Of a DNA stretch of 64,000 nt, positions 1 through 8,235 are shown one piece after another (the first letter of the stretch is position 1; every line of letters starts with the position of its first letter). Source of the DNA: Agromyces cavernae (GTDB taxonomy: Bacteria; Actinomycetota; Actinomycetes; Actinomycetales; Microbacteriaceae); the NCBI RefSeq assembly GCF_021044935.1, contig NZ_JAJNMP010000001.1, forward strand, positions 744,001 to 808,000. Direction: 5' to 3'. The notes below the pieces were generated by a model that made no database searches, was not told the origin of the DNA, and saw nothing but the letters and a program-made list of their open reading frames with translations. The position numbers were made by a program, and so were the translations under genes.

Positions 1-112
1 CCACATCATCATCACGGCCGGGTTCGTGCTGCTCATGCTGACGCTTCGCGGCCGCATCACGGCCGCGAAGACCGGGCAGCCGGCCGAGGCGCTCGCGGCG
101 ACAGAGGGCTGA
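1..112 (+). CDS. C-terminal end of a membrane protein (partial)
   Basis: An open frame enters from the left edge and stops at TGA 110-112. The visible 36 residues begin with a hydrophobic stretch (HIIITAGFVLLMLTLRGR) followed by a short polar, Ala-rich tail, the pattern of a last transmembrane helix with a cytoplasmic C-terminus. The family cannot be recognised from this fragment. The next 90 bases hold no other gene. Confidence 0.55.
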   Translation, partial: HIIITAGFVLLMLTLRGRITAAKTGQPAEALAATEG

Positions 113-209
113 GTCGCGCGCGTCGCCACGGAATACGACATCTGCCCGATGCCGGCCGGCCGCCTTAGGGAGGAGTCTCGAGTGCAGGACGAGACGAACC
201 GGAGCAGCC

Positions 210-407
210 ATGTTGATCTCAGAAGTCACCTTCCCGCACCTGCGAGCGGCCGATGAGGCGCGCCTGACGCAGCGGCTCGAGCGGCGCCGCATCGCCCTCG
301 AACGGCGTGCCGAGGCCCGTTCGGGTCGCGCATGGGGTGAGTCGAGCGAGCGGATGTCGCGCCCCTCGGCCGGGGCGAAGGGCCCCGCGGTCGCCCGGCC
401 CGCGTGA
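210..407 (+). CDS. small hypothetical protein, 65 aa
   Basis: ATG start with a GGAGC Shine-Dalgarno-like stretch just upstream. The product is short, charged and helix-prone in its first half (RAADEARLTQRLERRRIALERR), then low in complexity. No domain is recognised. An antisense frame of similar length overlaps it, so coding is plausible but not proven. A GGGAGGAG stretch at about 167-174 precedes a GTG at 182 in another frame that encodes only about 24 residues. Confidence 0.35.
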   Translation: MLISEVTFPHLRAADEARLTQRLERRRIALERRAEARSGRAWGESSERMSRPSAGAKGPAVARPA

Positions 408-582
408 GCCGCGCCCGGCGCCCACCCCCCGTTCGGGAACCTTGTGCCGGGCCTCGGCCCGGCAGTACCCTGCGGCTCAGGCCGGCGAGCGGCACGACAT
501 GTCGCCTCGCCGATGCAGGAGCCCCGATCCATCCGACCTGTGCCCGACGCCCACAACCGCAGCTTCGATCGAAGGATGCATC

Positions 583-1416
583 GTGGAATCCGCGCACCGT
601 CGAATGTCCCTCGCCGTCGGCGTCGCGATCGCACTGATCGCGACGTTCGGCATCACCGCTCCCGCGCAGGCCGCCCCCGCCCCGCCACCCGCATCGATGG
701 CCGCGATCGGCGACTCGATCACGCAGGCGATGGACACCTGCGGCTACCGGGACTGCCCCCAGTACAGCTGGTCGACCGGTACCGCGACCTCGGTGAACTC
801 GCACGCGAGCCGCCTGCGAGCGGCCGGGGCGACGACGCTCGTGACGTACAACGACTCCGTCTCGACCGCGAAGTCCGCCGGCCTCGCCGCGCAGGCGCAG
901 CGTGCCGTGACCCAGGGCGTGGGCTACGTGACGGTGCAGATCGGCGCCAATGACGCGTGCACGCGCACGGTGTCGGAGATGACCCCCACCGCGACGTTCG
1001 AGGCGAACGTGAACGCCGCCCTCACGCAACTCACGACCGGGTTGCCGACGGCTGCGGTGTTCGTCGCGTCGATCCCGAACCTCAAGCGCATGTGGGAGCT
1101 CAGCAAGGGCAAGTCGAGCGCCCGACTGATCTAGGGCCTGGCGAAGATCTGCCAGTCGATGCTCGCCAACCCCACCAGCACGAGAGTCGCCGACACGACG
1201 CGCCGCGACGCCGTGCAGCAACGCGTGAACGAGTACAACGCGGCTCTGGCGCGCGCCTGCGCGGCCTTCGCGAACTGCCGCTTCGACGGCAATGTCGTCG
1301 CGACCTTCGCCTTCACGTCGAGTCACATCTCGACCCTCGACTACTTCCACCCGAGCGTGGCCGGCCAGGCGAAGCTCTCGGAGATCACCTGGCCGAAGAC
1401 GCCGTACGGCGGGTGA
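583..1416 (+). pseudogene. secreted SGNH/GDSL hydrolase interrupted by an in-frame TAG
   Basis: GTG start at 583 behind GAAGGA (571-576). A signal peptide (AVGVAIALIATFGITAPAQA) is followed by the SGNH blocks: AIGDSIT with Ser at about residue 45, GAND at about 121-124, and DYFHP near the C-terminus carrying the Asp-His pair. Family members are secreted lipases/esterases of about 260-280 aa, and the whole frame would give 277. Codon 184 (1132-1134) is TAG, and the same frame stays open to TGA at 1416 with the family C-terminus intact (ICQSMLANPTST, DYFHPS). TAG is one change from TGG (Trp), which would fit the context. Termination at TAG would remove the catalytic His, so the gene is probably inactive, unless the stop is a sequencing error or is read through. 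Confidence 0.85.
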
Positions 1417-1481
1417 GACGCGGCCGCGCGACGGGCGCCCGCGGATGACTCGGACCCCGGGTCATCCGACTGCGGACGGTG

Positions 1482-1865
1482 TCAGCGCGTGTGCAACCGG
1501 GCGCCCTCGGCGACCCAGGCGACCGCCTCGCCCTGCTTCTCGAGCGGGAACACGCGGAACTCGCCCGGCACGAGGCCGCCGAACGCGGTCGCGACGGCGC
1601 CGAGCACGTCGTGGTTCGTGACGAACGCCGCGCGCCCCCACGCCTCGTGGGGGACGCGGATCAGCTTCGCGTCCTCGAGCATCGCCGGGAAGGAGACGTG
1701 GTCGAACTCGTCGCCCATCACGAAGACGAGGTTGACGCTGTCAGGGCCGGCGACCGCGGCGTCGATGGCCGGGTCGAGCACGTCGCGGTAGTCGGATGCC
1801 TCGACCGTGCCGACGGCTCTGAATCCGATCACGCCCGCGGGCAGGTACTCGAGCGGTTCGATCAT
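1482..1865 (-). CDS. SpoIIAA-like / STAS-type protein, 127 aa
   Basis: The product matches the SpoIIAA-like (DUF3478-type) family of 120-130 aa cytosolic proteins: an N-terminal strand with VIGFRAVGTVEASDYRDVLDPAID, a central NLVFVMGDEFDHVSF, and a C-terminal EFRVFPLEKQGEAVAWV. These adopt a STAS-like fold; the function of stand-alone members is largely unknown. It lies about 60 bp downstream of the TetR gene on the same strand and could be cotranscribed with it. Confidence 0.7.
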   Translation of the reverse strand: MIEPLEYLPAGVIGFRAVGTVEASDYRDVLDPAIDAAVAGPDSVNLVFVMGDEFDHVSFPAMLEDAKLIRVPHEAWGRAAFVTNHDVLGAVATAFGGLVPGEFRVFPLEKQGEAVAWVAEGARLHTR

Positions 1866-1927
1866 GACGTTCCCCCTTCGTCTCGGGCGTTCTCGGCACC
1901 CGTGAGTCGAGGATGCCGCGCCTGGTC

Positions 1928-2578
1928 TCAGCCGAGCAACTCCTGCACCCGATTCGAGGCGGGCGTGCGCAGCCCGTCGAGCGCGACGGCGACGACGTCG
2001 GCTGCGAGCCGATCGGCGTCTTCACGGCCGCCGGGCCGGTACCACTCGACGATCGAGTTGATCATGCCGAAGGCGAGGCGCGACACGACGCTCGCGTCGA
2101 TGTCGCCGCGCAGCGACCCCTCGGTCTGTGCCTCGGAGACGAGCGCCGTCACGGCCTTGTCGAAGGCGCGCCGGCGGGCGAGTGCGCGCCGCTCGACCTC
2201 GGTGTTGCCACGCACGCGCAGCAGCAGCGTGACGTAGGGCAGCTTGTCGACGAGCACGTGCACCGCGCCCCGCAGCACGAGGTCGAGGCGGTCGGCGGCG
2301 GGCCCGGTCGCGGCATCCGCTTCGCGCAGCACGCCTTCGAGGGCGCCGAGCGCCGCGTCGAGCGCGCGGTCGAGGATCTCGTCCTTCGAGGCGAAGTGGT
2401 GGTAGATCGCCGACTTCGAGAGCCCGAGCCGGTCGGCGAGCACCCCCATCGACGTCGCGTCGTAGCCGAACTGGTTGAAGGCGGCGACGGCCACGTCGAG
2501 GATCCCCTGCTGGTCGTAGCCGGGGCGGCCCCGCCGCATCGTTCCGTTCTCGGACATCGGCTTCATTCTTCCATCCAC
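1928..2578 (-). CDS. TetR-family regulator, PaaR-like
   Basis: The protein is about 210-216 aa, with an N-terminal TetR helix-turn-helix (residues about 20-70: GILDVAVAAFNQFGYDATSMGVLADRLGLSKSAIYHHF) and an all-helical ligand domain containing LLLRVRGNTEVERRALARRRAFD. From memory, the RGRPGYD start and the RGNTEVER segment resemble actinobacterial TetR repressors of phenylacetate degradation (PaaR). The paa operon and a PaaR-type operator lie 20 kb away in this window, and no TetR gene is nearer to them. The start is uncertain: GTG 2578, ATG 2566 (GGAAGA immediately upstream) or ATG 2557 (GGAAG 10 nt upstream). ACTCACCG at 2577-2584 resembles half of the same operator. Confidence 0.8.
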   Translation of the reverse strand: MDGRMKPMSENGTMRRGRPGYDQQGILDVAVAAFNQFGYDATSMGVLADRLGLSKSAIYHHFASKDEILDRALDAALGALEGVLREADAATGPAADRLDLVLRGAVHVLVDKLPYVTLLLRVRGNTEVERRALARRRAFDKAVTALVSEAQTEGSLRGDIDASVVSRLAFGMINSIVEWYRPGGREDADRLAADVVAVALDGLRTPASNRVQELLG

Positions 2579-2693
2579 TCACCGAATCGCGGTGCGCGCA
2601 CGGCCTCGGAGGGCTCCGCAGCGCGATCCGAGGCAAGGCTTGGCAAGTTCTGGAGCCGTCGAGCAAGCCCCGGTTATGGTGCAGGGGCGTCGG

Positions 2694-2730
2694 CCGGCAG
2701 CCCTCGAGACGCCTCGTTTCGAGCTGCCGG
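2694..2730 (+). promoter_or_regulatory. leader hairpin upstream of the sugar dehydrogenase
   Basis: Inverted repeat: CCGGCAG (2694-2700) pairs with CTGCCGG (2724-2730), and CTCGA (2703-2707) with TCGAG (2719-2723). It sits 47 bp before the ATG at 2777 and could be a leader structure or part of the promoter region. No confident -35/-10 pair was seen. Confidence 0.35.
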
Positions 2731-2776
2731 GCGGCGCTGTTGTTTCTGTATTCCGCTGCTACACGAGGGAGTGTTG

Positions 2777-5500
2777 ATGTATCTGAACGGCAATACACAC
2801 AGGCGCAAGCGGGTGACGCTCGCCACCGCCGCCGTAGCCGGTCTCGCGGTGTTCGGGCTGACTCCGGTCGCCGCCAACGCGCACCCGGGTCACTCCGACC
2901 TTCCCGCTGCGGAAAGCTTCGACAAGGTCCCGCTGAAGACCGACGGTCTCGCCGATCCGTTCGAACTCGACGTCGCCGACGACGGCCGGGTGATCTACAT
3001 CCAGCGCACCGGTGAGGTGCAGATCCTCGACCAGGAGACGCTCGGGCTCACGACGGCGCTCGATCTCGACTACCCGCTGAGCCTGCTCACCCAGTCCGAC
3101 GGACTGCTGGGGATGACGCTCGACAACGACTTCGTCGAGAACGGCTGGATCTACCTGCTCTGGAGCGACCCCGTCGAGTTCAAGATGAATCTCTCACGGT
3201 TCACCGTCGGGCCCGACGACACCATCGATCGCGCGAGCGAGAAGCGGCTTCTGGACTTCACCATCTGGCGCGGAGAAGGCCGCGCGAACTCGCACATGGG
3301 CGGTTCGCTGGCCATGGGACCCGACGGCAACCTCTACGTCGCCACCGGAGACAACACCGACCCCTTCGAGCAGAGCGGGTTCACCCCGATCGACGAGCGC
3401 GACGGTCGTCGCGCGTTCGACGCGCAGGCCACGTCGGCCAACACCAACGACCTGCGCGGCAAGGTGCTGCGCATCACCCCCCAGGATGACGGCACCTACA
3501 CGATCCCCGATGGAAACCTCTTCGGGGAGGGCCGGCCGGGCACGAGGGCGGAGATCTACGGCATGGGATTCCGCAACCCGTTCCGGATCACCGTCGACCC
3601 TGAGACGAACGCGGTCCTGGTCGGCGACTACGGCCCCGACGCGCGAACGGCGAACCCGCTTCGCGGCCCGGTGGGCATGGTCGAGTACATCCGCATGGAC
3701 AAGCCCGGCAACCACGGCTGGCCCTACTGCCACGGCTACAACGAGCCCTATGTCGACTACGACTTCGCGACCGGGACGTCGGGTGCGTTGTTCGACTGCG
3801 ACAAGCCGGTGAACGACTCGCCGAACAACACGGGTCTGACGAAGCTCCCGAAGGCCGTGAAGCCGCAGGTCGCCTACGGATACGGCGTGTCCGCGGAGTG
3901 GCCCGAGCTGGCCTCGGGCGGTGCCGCACCCATGGCGGGCCCCGTCTACCGATTCGACCCCGAGAACCCGTCCAAGACGAAGTTCCCCGAGGAGTTCGAC
4001 GGCAAGTGGATCGTCTCCGAGTACTCGCGCAACTTCTACAAGGTGCTCACCGTCGACGAGCCGAAGAACAAGGTCACGCACATCGACCCGTTCCTCGAGG
4101 ATCAGACCTTCGTCTCCCCATTCGAGGCGGAGTTCGGACCCGACGGATCGCTGTACGTCATCGACTTCGGCAGGGGTCGCGGCGCCGGCCGTGGGAGCAC
4201 CAACACCAATGCCGGAATCTACCGGATCGACTACACCGAGAACGGCCGCCGACCGGTGGCGCAGATCTCAGCGGACGTCGAGTCGGGGTCCACGCCGCTC
4301 GTGGTGAACTTCTCGGGCGAGGAGAGCCACAGCCCCGATGGTCTGGCGCTCACCTACGAATGGGACCTCGACGGTGACGGCACGGTCGACTCGACCGACG
4401 CCGAACCGACCTTCACGTATGAGAACGAGGGACAGTTCCGTGCCCGGCTGACCGTGCGGGACCCGGATGGCGCGTTCGGTGTGACGACCTTCCAGGTGAC
4501 GGCGGGCAACACGCGCCCGGTCGTGAGCTTCGACGCACCGGTCGACGGCGGGTTCGCCGAACTCGGCGACACGCTCGACTACCGCGTGAACGTGAGCGAC
4601 GCCGAGGACGGGTCGACGGCCGACGGGACGATCGACTGCACTCGCGTCACCGTCAACACCCAGCTCGGTCATGACACCCACGCCCACCCGCTCGACAATT
4701 ACGAGGGCTGCGAGGGAGCGATCTTCCTCGATCCCGCCGATCACGGGCCGGGCCAGAACGTCTACCCGGCGCTCGGCGCGGGCTACGAAGACCTCGGAGC
4801 GATCCCGTTGGCCGGCCAGCAGCTGATCCGCCTGCAGGTACGCGACAAGGACGCGGAGTTCACCACGAACTCGCAGGGCGTGCAGGTCGTCGACCGTGCG
4901 AACGCACGCGGCGGACGCGTCGTGACAGGGATCGGCAACGGCGACTGGATGTCGTACGGTCCGCTCGACCTCCGCGGCATCGACCGGCTGACGTTCGGTG
5001 CGACCGCGGGTAGCGTGGCCACCACGATCGACGTCCGCGTCGGCAGCCCGACCGGGGCATCGCTGGGATCGGTCGTCGTCGACGCGGCGGCAGGCACGCG
5101 CGTCTCGCCGACGCTGGAGCTCGACGCGGCGCCCGGTTCCAACGAGCTCTTCCTCGTGTTCTCGAACGCGAACGGCTCGGACTCGTCGGTGGAGCTCGAC
5201 ACGCTGACCTTCGATGGTCGAGGGGTCGCGAACGCGACGGCGCCCGTCGTCTCCGCGTCGGCGACGGCTGACGCTGCGAACCCGCTGTCGTTCAGCTTCG
5301 ACGGGTCGGCGATCGCGCCCGACGGTCGCGAGATCACCTCGCTCGTCTGGGACTTCGGCGATGGGACGACGGCTGAGGGTGCTGCGGCGACGCACACCTA
5401 CGCACAGCCCGGCTCCTACACCGCGCGGTTGATCGCGACGGACTCGCAGGGCACGCGCGACTGGCTGTCGGTCGAAGTCACCGAGACCCGGCAGGGCTAG
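2777..5500 (+). CDS. secreted PQQ-dependent sugar dehydrogenase with PKD domains
   Basis: ATG 2777 with GAGGGAG at 2765-2771; 907 aa. A signal peptide (about residues 1-32, ending AANA) precedes a glucose/sorbosone-dehydrogenase beta-propeller (about 45-470) with the typical DGLLGMTLDNDF, HMGGSLAMGPDGNLYVATGD and GMGFRNPFRITVDP segments. Then come a PKD domain (YEWDLDGDG, TFTYENEGQFRARLTVRD), a beta-sandwich region resembling a CBM6-like carbohydrate-binding module, and a C-terminal second PKD domain (LVWDFGDGTTAEG). The family oxidises sugars outside the cell with PQQ; the substrate is unknown. Many related actinobacterial proteins carry an extra ThuA domain, which is absent here. The gene stands alone between the divergent TetR gene and a hairpin terminator. 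Confidence 0.88.
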   Translation: MYLNGNTHRRKRVTLATAAVAGLAVFGLTPVAANAHPGHSDLPAAESFDKVPLKTDGLADPFELDVADDGRVIYIQRTGEVQILDQETLGLTTALDLDYPLSLLTQSDGLLGMTLDNDFVENGWIYLLWSDPVEFKMNLSRFTVGPDDTIDRASEKRLLDFTIWRGEGRANSHMGGSLAMGPDGNLYVATGDNTDPFEQSGFTPIDERDGRRAFDAQATSANTNDLRGKVLRITPQDDGTYTIPDGNLFGEGRPGTRAEIYGMGFRNPFRITVDPETNAVLVGDYGPDARTANPLRGPVGMVEYIRMDKPGNHGWPYCHGYNEPYVDYDFATGTSGALFDCDKPVNDSPNNTGLTKLPKAVKPQVAYGYGVSAEWPELASGGAAPMAGPVYRFDPENPSKTKFPEEFDGKWIVSEYSRNFYKVLTVDEPKNKVTHIDPFLEDQTFVSPFEAEFGPDGSLYVIDFGRGRGAGRGSTNTNAGIYRIDYTENGRRPVAQISADVESGSTPLVVNFSGEESHSPDGLALTYEWDLDGDGTVDSTDAEPTFTYENEGQFRARLTVRDPDGAFGVTTFQVTAGNTRPVVSFDAPVDGGFAELGDTLDYRVNVSDAEDGSTADGTIDCTRVTVNTQLGHDTHAHPLDNYEGCEGAIFLDPADHGPGQNVYPALGAGYEDLGAIPLAGQQLIRLQVRDKDAEFTTNSQGVQVVDRANARGGRVVTGIGNGDWMSYGPLDLRGIDRLTFGATAGSVATTIDVRVGSPTGASLGSVVVDAAAGTRVSPTLELDAAPGSNELFLVFSNANGSDSSVELDTLTFDGRGVANATAPVVSASATADAANPLSFSFDGSAIAPDGREITSLVWDFGDGTTAEGAAATHTYAQPGSYTARLIATDSQGTRDWLSVEVTETRQG

Positions 5501-5554
5501 GCGGCACACTCGTGGTCAGGCTCTTCGCGATGGACTGATCCGGGAGCGACCACC

Positions 5555-5594
5555 GGCGGTGGTGAGATCGGCTTCGGTCGACCTCACCACCGCC
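5555..5594 (+). terminator. hairpin terminator after the sugar dehydrogenase
   Basis: A perfect 12-bp stem: GGCGGTGGTGAG (5555-5566) pairs with CTCACCACCGCC (5583-5594) across a 16-nt loop. It is followed by further CCTCACCG direct repeats to about 5613. There is no U-tract, as is common in high-GC actinobacteria. Confidence 0.7.
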
Positions 5595-5818
5595 TCACCG
5601 CCTCACCGCCTCACAGCCGCACCGACTCGGGCCGACGTGCCCGAGATGCTTACACCGATGGCAGCTCGTAAGAGCCGGGTCTTGCGTAGGACTTACGTCG
5701 GAGATAGCGTGACTTTTACCACCTGAAGTGACAGAAGGATGAGCCGGCCTCGATTGCGAGGCCTCCAGCGCTCCACTTTCTGCGCCGATCGCCCAGTCAT
5801 CGTCGACGGAGGAGCACC
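5595..5818 (+). promoter_or_regulatory. leader/promoter region of the ebo-like operon
   Basis: This 224-bp gap precedes the nine-gene operon. It holds an inverted repeat CGTAAG (5667-5672) / CTTACG (5692-5697) with a further CTTGCGTA between the arms, and a small hairpin GGCCTCG (5746-5752) / CGAGGCC (5757-5763). No convincing -35/-10 pair could be chosen. The inverted repeat is a candidate operator. A GGAGGAG Shine-Dalgarno at 5809-5815 serves the ATG at 5819. Confidence 0.4.
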
Positions 5819-6955
5819 ATGAAGCCAGAACCGGCGATCGCGATGGTCGCTGAGCCCGTTCCGTCGGCGAATGCCCCCCGGGCGGCGAGCCCCGATGGTC
5901 TCGAGACGCTCGTCGAGGCGTTCGCGGTGCACGCGGCCGCGGCGACCTCGGCGCTCTGGCAGAACGTCCGCGCCCGGTGCGCCGACATCGGGCCCGCGGT
6001 GACCCGGCTCATCGACGACGCCGAGGCCTCCGACGGCGGCAAGCACATGCGTCCTCGGCTCGTCGCGGCGGCGTACCTCGGAATGGGCGGCGCCGATCGG
6101 CAGCTGCTCGCCGACGTCGCCGGCGCCCAGCAACTGCTGCACCTCGGCCTCTGCATGCACGACGACCTCATCGACGGCGATCGCGTGCGGCACGGCACCC
6201 CGAACCTGATCGGCCGCTCGCACGACGCCGCGCTCGCGGCGGGCACCCACGGCGCCGCGGCCGAGCGCCAGGCGATCGCCGCCGGCCTGCTCGCCGGCGA
6301 CCTCGCCCTCAACGCGGCCCTGCTCGCGCTGCTCGACGCGCCCGCCCCGCTCTCGGTGCGCCACCGCCTCGCGGTCGAGGCGACGACCGAGCTCGAGCGC
6401 ACCATCGCCGGCGAGCTGCTCGACGTGCAGTCCGAGACGATCACGCCCGACCGTGCCGCACCCCTGCGCGTCGCCGAACTGAAGACCGCCGCCTACAGCG
6501 TGGTGCTCCCGTTGCGCCTCGGCGCGGTCGCGGCCGGCTGCGAATCCGAGGCGACGCTGCGCAACCTCACCCAGGTGGGCATCGCGCTCGGCATCGCATA
6601 CCAACTCGCCGACGACGATCTCGGGCTCTTCGGCGCCACCGAGTCGACCGGCAAGTCGGTGCTCTCGGACGTGCGGCAGGGCAAGCGCACCGAGCACATC
6701 CGCATCGCGTACGCACGGGCCGGCTTCGCCGACCGTGCGACGCTCGACGCCGTGCTCGGCCGGCCCGACGCGACCGACGCCGACGCCGACCTCGTGCGCG
6801 AGGTCGTGCTGCGCACGGGCGCACGCGAATCGGTCGCGCGCACGATCGACGAGTACATGAGCCGGGGCATCCGACTCGCCGACACGGCGCTGCCCGAGCC
6901 GCTGGCAACCTACCTGGCCGACCTCGCTCGTTCGATGCGAGGGCGGCGGCGATGA
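5819..6955 (+). CDS. polyprenyl diphosphate synthase (trans-isoprenyl type)
   Basis: 378 aa, all-helical isoprenyl synthase. The first Asp-rich motif is HDDLIDGD (about residues 114-121), and the second is the variant DDDLGLFG (about 265-272) where DDxxD is usual. The GGKHMRPRL segment (about 73-81) is the conserved IPP-binding Lys-Arg region. It condenses IPP with allylic diphosphates to give a C15-C25 or longer prenyl diphosphate; chain length cannot be read safely from sequence. First gene of a nine-gene operon; its TGA overlaps the next ATG. It probably feeds the UbiA-like prenyltransferase encoded two genes later. Confidence 0.88.
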   Translation: MKPEPAIAMVAEPVPSANAPRAASPDGLETLVEAFAVHAAAATSALWQNVRARCADIGPAVTRLIDDAEASDGGKHMRPRLVAAAYLGMGGADRQLLADVAGAQQLLHLGLCMHDDLIDGDRVRHGTPNLIGRSHDAALAAGTHGAAAERQAIAAGLLAGDLALNAALLALLDAPAPLSVRHRLAVEATTELERTIAGELLDVQSETITPDRAAPLRVAELKTAAYSVVLPLRLGAVAAGCESEATLRNLTQVGIALGIAYQLADDDLGLFGATESTGKSVLSDVRQGKRTEHIRIAYARAGFADRATLDAVLGRPDATDADADLVREVVLRTGARESVARTIDEYMSRGIRLADTALPEPLATYLADLARSMRGRRR

Positions 6956-8235
6956 ACGACGACACCTGGAGGAACGACGTGACCATGCTCGACACCCCAC
7001 CGACCGAAGCGCAGGCTCCGAGCCGCCCGTCCGACGACCGCGTCGGCATCTGGCTCGTCGGCGCGCGCGGCTCCATCGGCACGACGGTCGCCGTCGGCCT
7101 GCATGTGATCGCGAACGAGCTCGCGGCGCCCACCGGCTGCACGACCGCAGGCGACGAGTTCGTCGGCGTCCCGCTCCCGCGCTTCGCCGACCTCGTGCTC
7201 GGCGGCCACGACATCAGCAGCACCCCGTTGTCCACGCGCGCGCACCAACTCGCCGAAGCGGGCATGATCCCGCCGCGCCTGGTTTCGGCGGCGCGGGCGG
7301 GTCTCGAGCAGGCCGAGGCCGAGATCCGGCCCGGCTACGACCCGGCGGGGCACCACGGGCCCCAGGCCGAGGCCGTGCGCCGGCTCGCTGCCGACATCTC
7401 CGGGTTCCGCGAGCGCCACGGTCTGCGCACGGTCGTGGTCGTCGACGTCACGTCGACCGAGCCGCTCCCCGACGATCGGCCCGAGTTCCATGATCGCGAC
7501 CTGCTCGCGGCCGTGCTCGCCGACGCAGACGGCGCCCCGCTGCCGGCGAGCGCGATCACCGCCCTCGCCGCGATCGAGTCGGGCAGCGCGTACGCGTGCT
7601 TCACGCCGTCGGCCGGGCTCACCCTGCCGGCGATCCACGCGCTCGCCGACGAGCGCGGCATCGCGTTCGCCGGGCAGGACGGCAAGACCGGCGAGACGCT
7701 GCTGCGCACCGCGATCGCGCCGATGTTCGTCGCGCGCGGCATGCACGTGCACTCGTGGGCGGGGGCGAACCTTCTCGGCGGCGGCGATGGCGCGACCCTC
7801 GCCGACCCCGAGGCGGTGCGCAGCAAGCTCGCGTCGAAGACCCGCGGTCTGCGCAGCCTCGTGGGCGAGCACGTGGTCGCACCCCTGCACATCGACAACG
7901 TGCCCGACCTCGGCGACATCAAGACCGCGTGGGACCACATCCACGCCGAGGGCTTCCTCGGGTCGCGCATCACGATGCAGACCATCTGGAGCGCGTACGA
8001 CTCGATGCTCGCGGCACCGCTGATCCTCGACATCGCACGCTTGCTGGCGCTGGCCGAAGAGGCCGGCGTGCGCGGGGTCGTGCCCGAGCTCGGCTTCTTC
8101 TTCAAGGACCCGTGGGGCAGCGACGTGCACGACTTCTCGAAGCAGGCGGCCGAGCTCTACGCCTGGGCGCACGCGACGGGCGAGGGCGTCGCCGCAGCCA
8201 CGGCGGCGCGGCGTTCCGAGGCGCTCGGGCGATGA
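6952..8235 (+). CDS. inositol-3-phosphate synthase family protein in the ebo-like operon
   Basis: About 416-427 aa. An N-terminal NAD-binding Rossmann motif (VGARGSIGTT, about 36-45) and myo-inositol-phosphate-synthase landmarks follow: GQDGKTGETLL (about 241-251), NLLGGGDG (about 273-280), SKLASK (about 291-296) and a DSMLAAPLILDIARLL helix. The family converts glucose-6-phosphate to 1L-myo-inositol-1-phosphate by an internal NAD-dependent oxidation/aldol/reduction. Three starts are possible: ATG 6952 (ATGA overlap), or GTG 6979 / ATG 6985, which follow a strong GGAGGAA at 6968-6974. Here it occupies the role slot of EboD, the 3-dehydroquinate-synthase-like cyclase of other ebo clusters, so it may supply the cyclitol of the pathway. 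Substrate is inferred. Confidence 0.85.
   Translation: MNDDTWRNDVTMLDTPPTEAQAPSRPSDDRVGIWLVGARGSIGTTVAVGLHVIANELAAPTGCTTAGDEFVGVPLPRFADLVLGGHDISSTPLSTRAHQLAEAGMIPPRLVSAARAGLEQAEAEIRPGYDPAGHHGPQAEAVRRLAADISGFRERHGLRTVVVVDVTSTEPLPDDRPEFHDRDLLAAVLADADGAPLPASAITALAAIESGSAYACFTPSAGLTLPAIHALADERGIAFAGQDGKTGETLLRTAIAPMFVARGMHVHSWAGANLLGGGDGATLADPEAVRSKLASKTRGLRSLVGEHVVAPLHIDNVPDLGDIKTAWDHIHAEGFLGSRITMQTIWSAYDSMLAAPLILDIARLLALAEEAGVRGVVPELGFFFKDPWGSDVHDFSKQAAELYAWAHATGEGVAAATAARRSEALGR

Noticed and set aside
1132..1134. TAG in the SGNH hydrolase as a pyrrolysine codon
   Set aside because: Pyrrolysine is not expected in this lineage or enzyme family, and a TGG to TAG change explains it.
1913..2776. 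Upstream extension of the sugar dehydrogenase reading frame
   Set aside because: It runs antisense to the TetR gene; the signal peptide and a good RBS place the start at 2777.
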